DNA of 9,949 bases from an uncultured Clostridia bacterium (GCA_937891215.1 CALAEU010000045.1:1-9949), one strand, 5' to 3'; positions 1-7,896 are shown, numbered from the stretch's first letter. The notes: generated by a model not told the origin, from the letters alone. Numbers and translations are program-made.

Positions 1-1048
1 GAAACTATCTCAGTACAACTACAATTTTTCATCCGAGCTGTTGGCGAAATATCCCGCCGAAAACCGCGACGAATCACGTCTGATGGTCATCAACAGAAAA
101 ACGGGAGAAATAGAACACAAAATCTTTAAAGATCTGATCAACATCTTCGATGAGAAGGACATTCTCATCTTCAACAACACCAAAGTATTCCCCGCACGCT
201 TGCACGGAAACAAAGAAAAAACAGGTGCCGAGATAGAGATTTTTCTTCTCCGCGAGTTGAACAAAGAGTTGCGTCTGTGGGACGTATTGGTAGATCCCGC
301 ACGTAAAATAAGAATAGGTAACAAACTCTATTTCGGTCAGGACGACTCTCTGGTTGCCGAGGTTATAGACAACACCACATCGCGCGGCCGCACATTGCGT
401 TTCCTCTACGACGGTTCATACGAGGATTTCCGCAAGGCACTGCATGACATGGGCGAGACTCCTCTGCCAAAGTGGGTGAGAGAGAAAGTGGAACCGATTG
501 ACGAAGAACGCTACCAGACCATCTTCGCCAAAGAAGAGGGTGCCGTAGCAGCACCGACCGCAGGTCTGCATTTCAGCAAACATCTATTGAAAAGAATGGA
601 AATCAAAGGCATTGAAAGTACCGAGATCACTCTCCATGTAGGCCTTGGAAGTTTCCGCACGGTAGATGTTGAGGACCTGACCAAACACAAGATGGACTCG
701 GAACAGATTTTCATCTCGGACGAAGCGGCCGATAAAATCAATCTGGCAAAAACCGAAGGCCACCGAGTATGCGCAGTAGGAACAACCGTAATGCGTACAA
801 TAGAGAGTTCTGTTTCCACAACGGGAATGCTGAAACCCTTTGAAGGATGGACCAACAAATTCATCTTCGACCCTTATGTATTCAATGTGGCCGACAGCAT
901 GATCTCAAACTTCCACCTGCCCTACTCCACCCAACTGATGATGGTGGCAGCTTTCGGTGGATACGAAAACATAATGAATGCATATGACGTTGCCATCAAG
1001 GAGGGTTACCGTTTCGGAACCTATGGCGATGCAATGCTGATACTTTAA
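1..1048 (+). CDS. queA: S-adenosylmethionine:tRNA ribosyltransferase-isomerase (QueA), start codon cut by window edge
   Basis: QueA transfers the ribosyl part of SAM onto preQ1 at the wobble base of tRNAs with GUN anticodons, giving epoxyqueuosine; it is cytoplasmic. The frame reads KLSQYNYNF from base 2, and base 1 is G, as expected for the last base of ATG. The gene therefore starts two bases outside the window and the protein is about 349 residues, the usual length. A TTG at position 41 is an internal Leu codon, not the start. Family segments visible in order: [87 protein letters not shown] and SNFHLPYST, ending [10 protein letters not shown]. The residue choices closely resemble Bacteroides/Prevotella QueA from memory. 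The TAA stop at 1046-1048 is followed by a 55-bp gap to the next gene on the same strand. Confidence 0.96.
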   Translation, partial: KLSQYNYNFSSELLAKYPAENRDESRLMVINRKTGEIEHKIFKDLINIFDEKDILIFNNTKVFPARLHGNKEKTGAEIEIFLLRELNKELRLWDVLVDPARKIRIGNKLYFGQDDSLVAEVIDNTTSRGRTLRFLYDGSYEDFRKALHDMGETPLPKWVREKVEPIDEERYQTIFAKEEGAVAAPTAGLHFSKHLLKRMEIKGIESTEITLHVGLGSFRTVDVEDLTKHKMDSEQIFISDEAADKINLAKTEGHRVCAVGTTVMRTIESSVSTTGMLKPFEGWTNKFIFDPYVFNVADSMISNFHLPYSTQLMMVAAFGGYENIMNAYDVAIKEGYRFGTYGDAMLIL

Positions 1049-1086
1049 GCGAAGAAACCTTTCGATTTTTTTGACAAAATTTTTAC

Positions 1087-1094
1087 TATCTTTG
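1087..1094 (+). promoter_or_regulatory. Putative Bacteroidetes -7 element (TATCTTTG)
   Basis: TATCTTTG fits the Bacteroidetes sigma-ABfr -7 consensus TAnnTTTG. It lies 9 bases before the ATG of the downstream GT5-like gene, so transcription would start almost at the start codon and the message would have nearly no leader. The TTGACA at 1071-1076 is only about 11 bp upstream, too close to be its partner, and no clear -33 TTTG is seen at the usual distance. The element supports Bacteroidales origin for this segment; its use as a promoter is an inference. Confidence 0.45.
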
Positions 1095-1103
1095 TAAATT
1101 GAT

Positions 1104-1925
1104 ATGCCGAAAAAAACAAAAATATTGTACGTCTGCCAGGAGATATTTCCATATCTTCCGAAAACAGACATGTCGCAACATTGCCGTACTCTCGTGCAGG
1201 CCATGCAGGAGAGAGGTTGCGAAACCAGAACCTTCATGCCCCGTTTCGGCGTGATAAAAGAGCGTCACAACCAACTGCATGAGGTTATCCGTCTGTCGGG
1301 TATGAACCTCATCATCAACGACAACGACCATCAGTTGATCATCAAGGTGGCCTCGATTCCTGCCGCACGAGTACAGATTTATTTCATCGACAACGAAGAT
1401 CATTTCTCTCGCAAGGCAATATTGTGTGACCCCACAAGCGGCAAACACTTTGACGACAACGGCGACCGAGCAATCTTCTTCGCACGCGGTGTACTGGAAA
1501 CCATCAAGGAACTGCGTTGGCAACCCGATATCGTTCATTGCCACGGCTGGTTCTCGGATGTAACGCCGCTTTATCTGCGCAATGCTTTCGCCGACGATCC
1601 TTTATTCAAGGACGTGAAAATAGTAAGTTCGTTATACAACGACGGTTTTGAGGGTGTATTGAACGACACTTTCAAAGAATCATTGGAAAAAGAGGGCGTG
1701 GAGAGCAAAAATCTCGATATTATTTCGGAACCCTCATACCAAAACTTCCTGAAACTCGTTATTGATAATACGGACGGCATCATAGTTGAGGACGAGGATA
1801 TCTCGGCAGAGCTGAAAGAGAAACTCAACAGCTATGGTGGCAAACTGATGTGGAATACCGACAAGTCGGACGAAAATTATTTAGACAATTACCATAAATT
1901 CTATGAAGAAATTCTTGAATCATAA
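1104..1925 (+). CDS. GT5-like starch/glycogen synthase catalytic-domain protein (short Bacteroidales form)
   Basis: This 273-residue protein matches only the N-terminal half of GT5 glycogen synthases (GlgA, about 480 residues). It opens with ILYVCQEIFPYLPK, like the GlgA start, and carries TRTFMPRFG, the stretch RNQLHEVIRLSGMNLII (here with HNQ), FARGVLETIKEL and DIVHCHGWFSD, which corresponds to the HDWH region of GlgA. The KTGGL ADP-glucose loop is absent: after PYLPKT the sequence runs DMSQHCR. The C-terminal GT-B half is also missing. Proteins of this length ending near an FY(D/E) motif are, from memory, standard in Bacteroides and Prevotella, often near panC, and are annotated as glycogen synthase. 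Whether this form is catalytic is doubtful. The last codons and stop lie inside the seam at 1904-1925, so the true C-terminus is uncertain by a few residues. Confidence 0.8.
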   Translation: MPKKTKILYVCQEIFPYLPKTDMSQHCRTLVQAMQERGCETRTFMPRFGVIKERHNQLHEVIRLSGMNLIINDNDHQLIIKVASIPAARVQIYFIDNEDHFSRKAILCDPTSGKHFDDNGDRAIFFARGVLETIKELRWQPDIVHCHGWFSDVTPLYLRNAFADDPLFKDVKIVSSLYNDGFEGVLNDTFKESLEKEGVESKNLDIISEPSYQNFLKLVIDNTDGIIVEDEDISAELKEKLNSYGGKLMWNTDKSDENYLDNYHKFYEEILES

Positions 1926-2098
1926 CCGACTGCAACTTTCAAATCTTCAAATTTACTGATTTTTTGCTCTAAATGATTAACAAACGCCCAGGTAATAGCC
2001 TGTAATCTTTCAGCAGTCAAATCAATCGGTTTGCCATCGGTTGAAAATGCAGAACCTCTTATATCTGTTCCGCTTTTTAAATACATTAAATCATCCAT
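1901..2098 (-). pseudogene. Phosphomannomutase/phosphoglucomutase, N-terminal stub cut at the junction
   Basis: The first 65 residues are those of an alpha-D-phosphohexomutase, which interconverts hexose 1- and 6-phosphates through a phosphoserine intermediate. Visible motifs are LKSGTDIRG near residues 7-15 and LKVAVGYDSRISS near residues 53-65, both typical of the long clostridial form of about 500 residues. The phosphoserine loop and metal-binding site would come later and are absent. The frame stops at TAG 1901-1903, inside sequence that belongs to the Bacteroidales segment, so the truncation is best seen as a seam effect, not gene decay. The ATG at 2098 overlaps the 3' end of the methyltransferase gene by 8 bp and has a strong GGGAGGAG ribosome-binding site about 9 bases upstream, so the two genes are translationally linked. 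Confidence 0.85.
1904..1925. other. Probable chimeric junction between Bacteroidales and Clostridia DNA
   Basis: Within these bases the plus strand still reads a plausible end of the GT5-like protein (EILES, TAA at 1923-1925). The minus strand still reads the conserved phosphomannomutase motif GYDSRISS before meeting a TAG at 1901-1903. Base composition and gene families change abruptly here. About 19 bases fit both genes, as expected if two genomes share a short match that an assembler joined. A natural recombination at microhomology would look the same, but losing nearly all of a housekeeping mutase makes that less likely. Confidence 0.8.
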
Positions 2099-2843
2099 AA
2101 ACTTCGCTCCTCCCTACTATGTAAGTAATACGCTCGGTAGTTTCATCAGGCAAATCAAATGTAGATTCAGCAAATCTTTTTAAAACTTTAAACCCAGCTT
2201 CTTCAATTGCGGTTGTGAGTTCATTGTCTGTATACGCTACCTCATTAAAATTCTCGCCACATCTTGAATAGTTTTCGCCGTTCTTCACAAAAAAATCAAG
2301 GTTAATATTTACAGTTTTATTATCAGCTTGTAAAGTGTTACGCCACGTACAATAAACATTTTTTTCATCATAAATAAAAATATTGTTGCCTAAAACACTC
2401 TGGTGCTTATAAATTGTATTTGCATCAAACACAATTATACCATCAGTATCAAGAAAATTTTTAAGATTTTTAAAAGTTTTTTTAACTAATTCGTAGTTTG
2501 TTAAATGGTTGATACTATCTAACACACAAACGATTGCTCTCACAGAACCATAGAGGTCAGTTTCTTCCATCCTCTGACAGAGGAACATTATATTTTCACC
2601 ACAGTCTGCTGCTTTATTCTGTGCTTCTGACAACATATCATAAGAAGCATCTGTTCCGATTACTTCAAAACCCAATTTTGAAAGTTCGATTGAAAGCGAA
2701 CCGGTGCCACAAGCTAAATCTAAAAGAAGACCGTCTTTGATATTATATTTTTTTAAAATACCACATATATATTCCGCTCTGCCTTTATAATCAACATTTT
2801 TTGTTAATTCATCATAAACAGATGCAAAAGAATTGTATGACAT
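2091..2843 (-). CDS. Class I SAM-dependent methyltransferase, substrate unknown
   Basis: The 250-residue cytoplasmic protein has a Rossmann-type methyltransferase fold. Motif I is LLLDLACGTG at about residues 39-48, and the acidic residue binding the SAM ribose is the Asp in VIGTDAS near residue 65. A VCVLDSINHL segment near residue 105 fits motif IV, and a C-terminal block NEVAYTDNELTTAIEEAGF is followed by ITYIVGR. The start at 2843 leads straight into YNSFASVYDELT, the usual opening of this family. A purine-rich AGGAAAGAG upstream can serve as the ribosome-binding site. It is the first gene of a unit with the phosphomannomutase and has its own promoter at 2868-2896. Small-molecule methylation is the likely role, but the sequence does not reveal the acceptor. 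Confidence 0.88.
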   Translation of the reverse strand: MSYNSFASVYDELTKNVDYKGRAEYICGILKKYNIKDGLLLDLACGTGSLSIELSKLGFEVIGTDASYDMLSEAQNKAADCGENIMFLCQRMEETDLYGSVRAIVCVLDSINHLTNYELVKKTFKNLKNFLDTDGIIVFDANTIYKHQSVLGNNIFIYDEKNVYCTWRNTLQADNKTVNINLDFFVKNGENYSRCGENFNEVAYTDNELTTAIEEAGFKVLKRFAESTFDLPDETTERITYIVGRSEVYG

Positions 2844-2860
2844 AACACATCACTCTTTCC

Positions 2861-2880
2861 TAAAATGATTTTAACATATT
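2861..2880. repeat. Left arm of a perfect 20-bp inverted repeat; candidate operator
   Basis: This arm is the exact reverse complement of 2953-2972, with 72 bases between the arms. It includes a 13-bp palindrome TAAAAT-G-ATTTTA (2861-2873) that covers the minus-strand -10 box and predicted start site. A dimeric regulator bound here would block the methyltransferase promoter. The regulator is not in the window. Confidence 0.7.
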
Positions 2881-2896
2881 TATTCTAATATGTAAA
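2868..2896 (-). promoter_or_regulatory. Sigma-A type promoter for the methyltransferase-mutase unit
   Basis: On the minus strand a -35 TTTACA (2891-2896) and a -10 TAAAAT (2868-2873) are separated by exactly 17 bases, and a TG one base upstream of the -10 makes it an extended -10. Transcription would begin near 2861, giving a leader of roughly 17 bases that contains the AGGAAAGAG ribosome-binding site. The -10 lies inside the left arm of the inverted repeat at 2861-2880. Confidence 0.65.
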
Positions 2897-2936
2897 TACA
2901 ACAAATTCACTTTGAAATTTTTATACACTTTCTATC

Positions 2937-2965
2937 TTTAAAAATTAACCAGAATATGTTAAAAT
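2937..2965 (+). promoter_or_regulatory. Sigma-A type promoter for the secreted hydrolase
   Basis: A -35-like TTTAAA (2937-2942) and a -10 TAAAAT (2960-2965) are 17 bases apart, with TG one base upstream of the -10 (extended -10). Transcription would start near 2972, about 20 bases before the ATG at 2993. The -35 is weaker than on the divergent promoter. The -10 lies inside the right arm of the inverted repeat. Confidence 0.6.
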
Positions 2966-2972
2966 CATTTTA
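2953..2972. repeat. Right arm of the perfect 20-bp inverted repeat; candidate operator
   Basis: Exact reverse complement of 2861-2880. It holds the palindrome TAAAAT-C-ATTTTA (2960-2972) over the hydrolase -10 box and predicted start site, mirroring the arrangement on the other promoter. Confidence 0.7.
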
Positions 2973-2992
2973 AAAAATAAGGGGGTACTTTT

Positions 2993-4531
2993 ATGAAAAA
3001 AGTTATTTCAGTATTTCTTTCTGTAGTTTTAATATCACTTACAGTTATTCCTGCATTTGCAACAAATGAACAATGTAACTGTGGCGAACCACCAATTATT
3101 TATGTTGCGGCACTTGGTAGTGGTACTTTAACGCTTGATGCCGGTACAAAAAACGAAAGAGTTCTTTTTAGACCTGACACCGCTTATGTCATTGGTGAAT
3201 TGACACCTGTTATCGGTGCCGCCGGTCAGTTAATAAATGACGGTGACTACGATGCATTTGGTGATGTTTTAATTGAATGTGTCAATAAAATTTTTGGTGA
3301 TTTGGCACTTGATAAAGATGGTAACTCTTCAGACCGAGTTACCTGTGAAGAATTTCACCCTACAGATGAAGTCGAACACAGTTTAGACCACAACTATTAT
3401 TTTGGTTACGACTTCAGACTTGACCCGATTGAAAACGCTAAAGAACTTTACCAATACATTCAGGAAGTTAAAGCATTAACAAAGCACGACACAGTTCAAC
3501 TCCGTGCTTCAAGTATGGGGGGTGTAACAACTATGAGTTACATTAAACTTTACGGCACAAAAGATATTGAAACTATAATTTTCCAATGTTGTCCCCTTTT
3601 AGGCACAGCTGTTGCAGGTGAACTTTACACCGGTAAAGTAGAACTCAATGCAGACGCAATTGAACGCTACGCAGCACAGGCAATGCCTGAACTTGAAAAT
3701 GACTTTTTAGGTGGCATTGTTTATATGGTTTTAGAAATGCTTGTAACTGCTGGGCTTCTTGATGATTTAATTGAAATTGGCGATGAGTTAGTTTTAAATT
3801 TAAAGGACAGAGTATTTAACGAAGCACTTATTCCTATGTTTGCAACAATGCCAGGTATATGGAGTTTTGTTCCTCACGAATACTACGAAGAAGCAAAAGT
3901 TTTTATGAAACTTGATGCAGTAGAAAATGCAAAACTCATAGAAAGAATAGACTTTTACCACTACGAAGTTCAACAAAGTGCAGAAAAGTTGATTGCCGAA
4001 TCTAAAGCAAACGGCACAACATTCTATAATGTTGTTGGCTACAATATGCAGAGAACCCCGATTGTTTCCGCTTACCTTAATGATTCAGATGGTACTGTTG
4101 ATACAAAATATGCATCTTTAGGTGCTACTTGTGCAGATATCAATGGATATTTACCACAAGATTACACACAACAAAGATATAATGATAAAAACTTCATTTC
4201 TCCTGACAACAGAATTGATGCTTCAACTTCTATAATACCGGAAAGCACCTGGTTTATAAAAGATATGATGCACTCCTCTACTCACGATGGTCATGGTGAA
4301 ATGTATAAATGGATGTTTGAAAGCGAAGAGCAGTTAACAGTTTTCAGCAATCGTAACTACCCTCAATTTATGCAAAACGATGTTAATAACCAGAGATTTA
4401 TACCGGTTCATGTAGAAAAAGGTGAAATTGGTACTTCATTTGATAACTTCTTCAGAATGCCATCGTTTATACATTTTATTGATTTGATTTCGAAGTTGAT
4501 TAAGTACTTTTTGGCGTGGGATAAGTTTTAA
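2993..4531 (+). CDS. Secreted alpha/beta-hydrolase, LCAT-like lipase/acyltransferase candidate
   Basis: The 512-residue precursor begins with a classic Sec signal peptide (MKK, hydrophobic core, AFA cleavage site after about residue 23), so it is exported. The nucleophile elbow is ASSMGG at residues 172-177, with Ser174 as the probable nucleophile; the first Gly of GxSxG is Ala here. DSDGTV at residues 364-369 resembles the catalytic-Asp motif of lecithin:cholesterol acyltransferase-like enzymes. The segment HSSTHDGHGEM starting at His427 offers the catalytic His (His431 or His434). The insert between Ser and Asp, about 190 residues, is large and would hold a lid. No cell-wall anchor, sortase motif or repeats are visible. 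The start is supported by AAGGGGG seven bases upstream. It is monocistronic: own promoter and a terminator 15 bases after the stop. Substrate unknown; an ester or phospholipid is the family-based guess. Confidence 0.72.
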   Translation: MKKVISVFLSVVLISLTVIPAFATNEQCNCGEPPIIYVAALGSGTLTLDAGTKNERVLFRPDTAYVIGELTPVIGAAGQLINDGDYDAFGDVLIECVNKIFGDLALDKDGNSSDRVTCEEFHPTDEVEHSLDHNYYFGYDFRLDPIENAKELYQYIQEVKALTKHDTVQLRASSMGGVTTMSYIKLYGTKDIETIIFQCCPLLGTAVAGELYTGKVELNADAIERYAAQAMPELENDFLGGIVYMVLEMLVTAGLLDDLIEIGDELVLNLKDRVFNEALIPMFATMPGIWSFVPHEYYEEAKVFMKLDAVENAKLIERIDFYHYEVQQSAEKLIAESKANGTTFYNVVGYNMQRTPIVSAYLNDSDGTVDTKYASLGATCADINGYLPQDYTQQRYNDKNFISPDNRIDASTSIIPESTWFIKDMMHSSTHDGHGEMYKWMFESEEQLTVFSNRNYPQFMQNDVNNQRFIPVHVEKGEIGTSFDNFFRMPSFIHFIDLISKLIKYFLAWDKF

Positions 4532-4546
4532 ATATTAGATATTTAA

Positions 4547-4587
4547 AAAAGTTCTATCGTTCAGTAAAACTGAATGATAGAACTTTT
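4547..4587. terminator. Bidirectional intrinsic terminator between convergent genes
   Basis: An 18-bp stem (4547-4564 with 4570-4587) closes a 5-base TAAAA loop; the only imperfect pair is a G-U. The stem ends in AAAA on one side and TTTT on the other, so it can stop transcription of the hydrolase gene from the left and of the glycosylation operon from the right. Confidence 0.85.
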
Positions 4588-4610
4588 GATTTATATAAAC
4601 TTTAAGAATT

Positions 4611-7427
4611 TCATTTATTGCTATTTTTTCTCTTTTTTATAAAATTGAAAAGAATAATTGATATGAAAGATATAACACCTACACCAGAAATTAATATACC
4701 TGTATAAATATATGGTGTCTTATAAACCAATTCAATTTCGTGCTCACCTTTATCCAACATAACACCTGTAAGCATAATATTTGTCTTAAGTGTTTCTACT
4801 TCCTCACCATTCACATAACATTTCCAACCTTCTGAGTATGGTAAAGAAAAGCATAATAACTTGGGCTGATCAAGTGAAATATTACCTGTAATTTTATTGG
4901 TTGTCATTTTAACATCAGTCATACTGTCAACAGATAAATCTGACACATACTCACTAATCATATCAACTGGTTGTACAATTAATGAAATTTCATCAAATGT
5001 ATAGACACCAGCACGTTCAAATTTGAAAACAGCTTTTTTACGTGTATTCTCTGAATATCCAAAATTAAATAAATAATCTTCACGACCGATAGTATATTTA
5101 TTCTCATCTGTATAATGTCTACAATACACTGTAGCACCATGACATGAAGCCGCAATATTCGATTGTGTTTTTGGTCCCCATGACTTCAATTTATCTTTTA
5201 AAACAACTTCATCATATTCAGAAAGATTTTCAAAATATTCATCATCTTTAAAAGAATATACATTTTTTTCTTCAAGTTGAAGACCTTTCACACTGAAATA
5301 CAATTCAGCATCAGCAGGAGCATCAAAATACATTTCAACTTTTGCACCATTCGCTTTTACAATAAATGAATTTTCAGTAACTTCAACATTTTCATTACTT
5401 GTAAACTCAAAATCTATGTCAAAATCAGAATAAGTCAAATCTTTTTTGCTTAATTGTGTTAAATTATCATCCGCAACAACTACTGCCTGCAAAGTTGCTT
5501 GTTGTCGCTCTGGAATTGACAAATCATTGTATTCTTTTTCAGTCAAATAATAATCATATGTATAACCAAACGGCAAAACATTTGATGTTTCGTATATATA
5601 ATTATCTCTTTTACCAACCGAATTCTGTTCAACTAACTCATAACCATAAGGAACCAATGATGATGTTTTATTATCATTATCTTGAACCCAAAAATATTTT
5701 GCGCTAATTAATGGTAATATGAAACTTCTTGACTGGAAACCACGATTACTGTGTGATTGCTTATCATGTAAACTGTTAAGTTGTACAAAGTTAATAACAT
5801 CAGGATTAATTAATGACCAGTACATCATACTGGTACTCTGACCTTCTATTACAGCAAAATTCATACGTTTTGCTGCAAACACCGAATTTTCTACACGATA
5901 GAACCCATCATCATCTATTGCCTCAAGGGCATTTGATTGTTCATCAACTAATTTTCCTTTTACTGTTGACATATTCATAAATTCACTCAAATAAGCTTTA
6001 GTTAAATGTGAATATCTGAAAAATGCAAACTGGTTAATTGAAACGAACACTAACAAAAATACAATTGATTTTTTAATTATTGTTCCACTAATATTAATTT
6101 TTTTGAATTTTATATCATTAAAGTACGAAGAATAAAAAACAAAAACCAAACTTAATAAAAGAATAACGCTACCAATCAGTACATCTTGAGTGCGTGAACC
6201 TCTTATAAGTATACATAAAAACGCATAAACACTACAGCCAATACCAAGATATAATTTTTCTTTTTGATTTAACTGGAACAATTCAGGTAACTTTTTACTA
6301 AACAAAAATGCTACTGTAAACACCCATACAAATATCCAACGATTTGAAACATAACCGAAACCATTAAATATGAATCCAAAGATTGGGAACACCATAAAAA
6401 TTAATTGTAATAATACAAATAATCTACTCCATCTTTCCTCTTTTTTTCGTTGTATAAAATTAAGTCCTACAGTTAAGTAAGCAATTGGCACAGTACCCAT
6501 TAAACCGTAGTTAGTATAATGGTTTGTACCAACAAATGAACCTAAAAACTTCTCGTATTCAGTACGCAAATACAATGGTGAAAATTCATAAACACCACTT
6601 AAACGCTCGTTAGACAAAAATGCCATAACAACCGGTAAGAAGATGACACAAGCCATCATAACACCAACAAATGCATACACACCAATTTTTACTAAATTAC
6701 CAAAAAACGCTTTAAATTTTAAAGTATCTTTATTTGTTACAAGGCGAACTAAAACATAAATCACAGTAAAAATAGTTATCTTATAGAAAAAATAAAAATT
6801 AGAAAGAACCGTAATAAATAAGGAAAGAATTAGTACTGCAGGGGTTTTATTTTTTAAGACTTTTTCGCAACCCAGTAAAACCAATGGAAAATAGATCATA
6901 GGATTTATAAAATATGGATGCGTAACACCACTATAAATAGAGAATGCACAAAATGAATATACTAATGCAGCACAAACTGATGACCATCTTTTAGAACCCA
7001 TTTCGCGAGAATATAAAATAAAAGACAAACCTGCTGCATAAAAACGTAAAATTATTGAAAGTGCATATCCCCACTCACTATATTTTAAAGGTATAATGAC
7101 CGATAAAAGAGCAAATGGATCTCCAAAAGTATAATAATTTAGCGTAGTTATTATATCAGAACCTAATCCCAATCCCCATTCCCACATAGGAATAACCAAT
7201 TGGTGATTATGAATCAGATTGTTCAGAATTTCTCTACACCATTCCCCTAAATATATAAATGCATTGTAATGTTGATATAATCCATCGCCATCCCAAACCA
7301 TAGACTTTCTATAGTAGATAAAATACCAAAACGCAATAAATGCTACTATACAAAAGCAGAAAGAATATGCAAAAAAACACTTTAAATCTTTTTTCAAATT
7401 TTGATTCTTAATAATACCGCTTTTCAT
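4611..7427 (-). CDS. YfhO-family polytopic membrane glycosyltransferase (GT-C type)
   Basis: This 938-residue membrane protein is the third gene of the operon. In characterised YfhO systems such a protein transfers a sugar from undecaprenyl phosphate to an extracellular acceptor (lipoteichoic acid in Bacillus). About a dozen hydrophobic segments fill residues 20-480. The first outside loop carries WDGDGLYQHY near residues 45-54, acidic residues placed like the catalytic loop of GT-C enzymes. EWGLGLGSD and a proline- and tyrosine-rich HPYFINPMIYFPL follow. From about residue 490 to 900 lies a large extracytoplasmic region starting with DGFYRVEN; near its end, FSLPYSEGWKCYVNGEEV and DKGEHEIELVYKTP are typical YfhO C-terminal blocks. 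One last membrane span and a basic tail (KKRKNSNK) close it. The start has GAGG five bases upstream, inside the 10-bp gap after the flippase gene. The acceptor cannot be read from the sequence. Confidence 0.87.
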   Translation of the reverse strand: MKSGIIKNQNLKKDLKCFFAYSFCFCIVAFIAFWYFIYYRKSMVWDGDGLYQHYNAFIYLGEWCREILNNLIHNHQLVIPMWEWGLGLGSDIITTLNYYTFGDPFALLSVIIPLKYSEWGYALSIILRFYAAGLSFILYSREMGSKRWSSVCAALVYSFCAFSIYSGVTHPYFINPMIYFPLVLLGCEKVLKNKTPAVLILSLFITVLSNFYFFYKITIFTVIYVLVRLVTNKDTLKFKAFFGNLVKIGVYAFVGVMMACVIFLPVVMAFLSNERLSGVYEFSPLYLRTEYEKFLGSFVGTNHYTNYGLMGTVPIAYLTVGLNFIQRKKEERWSRLFVLLQLIFMVFPIFGFIFNGFGYVSNRWIFVWVFTVAFLFSKKLPELFQLNQKEKLYLGIGCSVYAFLCILIRGSRTQDVLIGSVILLLSLVFVFYSSYFNDIKFKKINISGTIIKKSIVFLLVFVSINQFAFFRYSHLTKAYLSEFMNMSTVKGKLVDEQSNALEAIDDDGFYRVENSVFAAKRMNFAVIEGQSTSMMYWSLINPDVINFVQLNSLHDKQSHSNRGFQSRSFILPLISAKYFWVQDNDNKTSSLVPYGYELVEQNSVGKRDNYIYETSNVLPFGYTYDYYLTEKEYNDLSIPERQQATLQAVVVADDNLTQLSKKDLTYSDFDIDFEFTSNENVEVTENSFIVKANGAKVEMYFDAPADAELYFSVKGLQLEEKNVYSFKDDEYFENLSEYDEVVLKDKLKSWGPKTQSNIAASCHGATVYCRHYTDENKYTIGREDYLFNFGYSENTRKKAVFKFERAGVYTFDEISLIVQPVDMISEYVSDLSVDSMTDVKMTTNKITGNISLDQPKLLCFSLPYSEGWKCYVNGEEVETLKTNIMLTGVMLDKGEHEIELVYKTPYIYTGILISGVGVISFISIILFNFIKKRKNSNK

Positions 7428-7437
7428 AAAATCCTCT

Positions 7438-7896
7438 TTATTTTTCTTTTTTAAAAATTATGAATTTACTGAAAAAGTAATTCAATATAACAACAATAAC
7501 TGCTAAGATTAATTTAACTATAAGTTGTCCTGAAATAGTGAAGCCGAAAAATTCTAAAGCGATATCGCCAAAACCAAGAACTGAAACAAATAACAACATT
7601 CCGCCCTCTTCTATTAAAAAACTAAAAACTCTAGCTCCTACAAATTCTATTGACTCTTTTGCTACTAATTTTAATTTCCAACTTTTTGATTCAAACACAA
7701 AAAGTTTATTTGTTACATAAGCAAAAATGACACTTACAACCCAAGCAATTGCATTATTAATCAAATACAACTCTTCACCTAAAATACCAGTAAAAATATA
7801 AAACGCTACAAAATTGACTAAAGTCGTAAGTCCACCAAATACCACATAGGTTATTAACTCTTTATACTTGATAAACAATTCTTTAAATTTCATCAT
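7438..7896 (-). CDS. GtrA/GtcA-family polyprenyl-phosphate-sugar flippase
   Basis: A 152-residue protein with four predicted membrane segments (about residues 13-35, 43-65, 87-108 and 122-147), the length and layout of the GtrA family. GGLTTLVNF in the first segment, YVTNKLFVFES after the second and NYFFSKFIIFKKEK at the end are characteristic. GtrA/GtcA proteins are thought to flip undecaprenyl-phosphate-linked sugars across the membrane. The gene overlaps the 3' end of the upstream glycosyltransferase by 14 bp and is followed after 10 bp by the YfhO-like gene, so the three are cotranscribed. Two ATG codons in tandem (7896 and 7893) are possible starts; AAGGAG lies about 12 bases before the first, slightly far, and 7896 is the better choice. 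Confidence 0.92.
   Translation of the reverse strand: MMKFKELFIKYKELITYVVFGGLTTLVNFVAFYIFTGILGEELYLINNAIAWVVSVIFAYVTNKLFVFESKSWKLKLVAKESIEFVGARVFSFLIEEGGMLLFVSVLGFGDIALEFFGFTISGQLIVKLILAVIVVILNYFFSKFIIFKKEK

Noticed and set aside
41..43. TTG as the start of queA
   Set aside because: The frame is open to base 2 and encodes the normal QueA N-terminus (KLSQYNYNF); base 1 is G, fitting an ATG just outside the window.
363..864. Open frames on the minus strand inside queA
   Set aside because: They lie wholly within a well-conserved gene, show no recognisable protein motifs and have no plausible translation signals.
1071..1076. TTGACA as a -35 box for the GT5-like gene
   Set aside because: It is only about 11 bases before TATCTTTG, too short a spacer, and the segment is Bacteroidales, which uses a different consensus.
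1..1925. Recent horizontal transfer of queA and the GT5-like gene into a clostridium
   Set aside because: Both are ordinary Bacteroidales chromosomal genes with no mobile-element signature at the seam, and the recipient would have lost its phosphomannomutase gene; a chimeric assembly is simpler.
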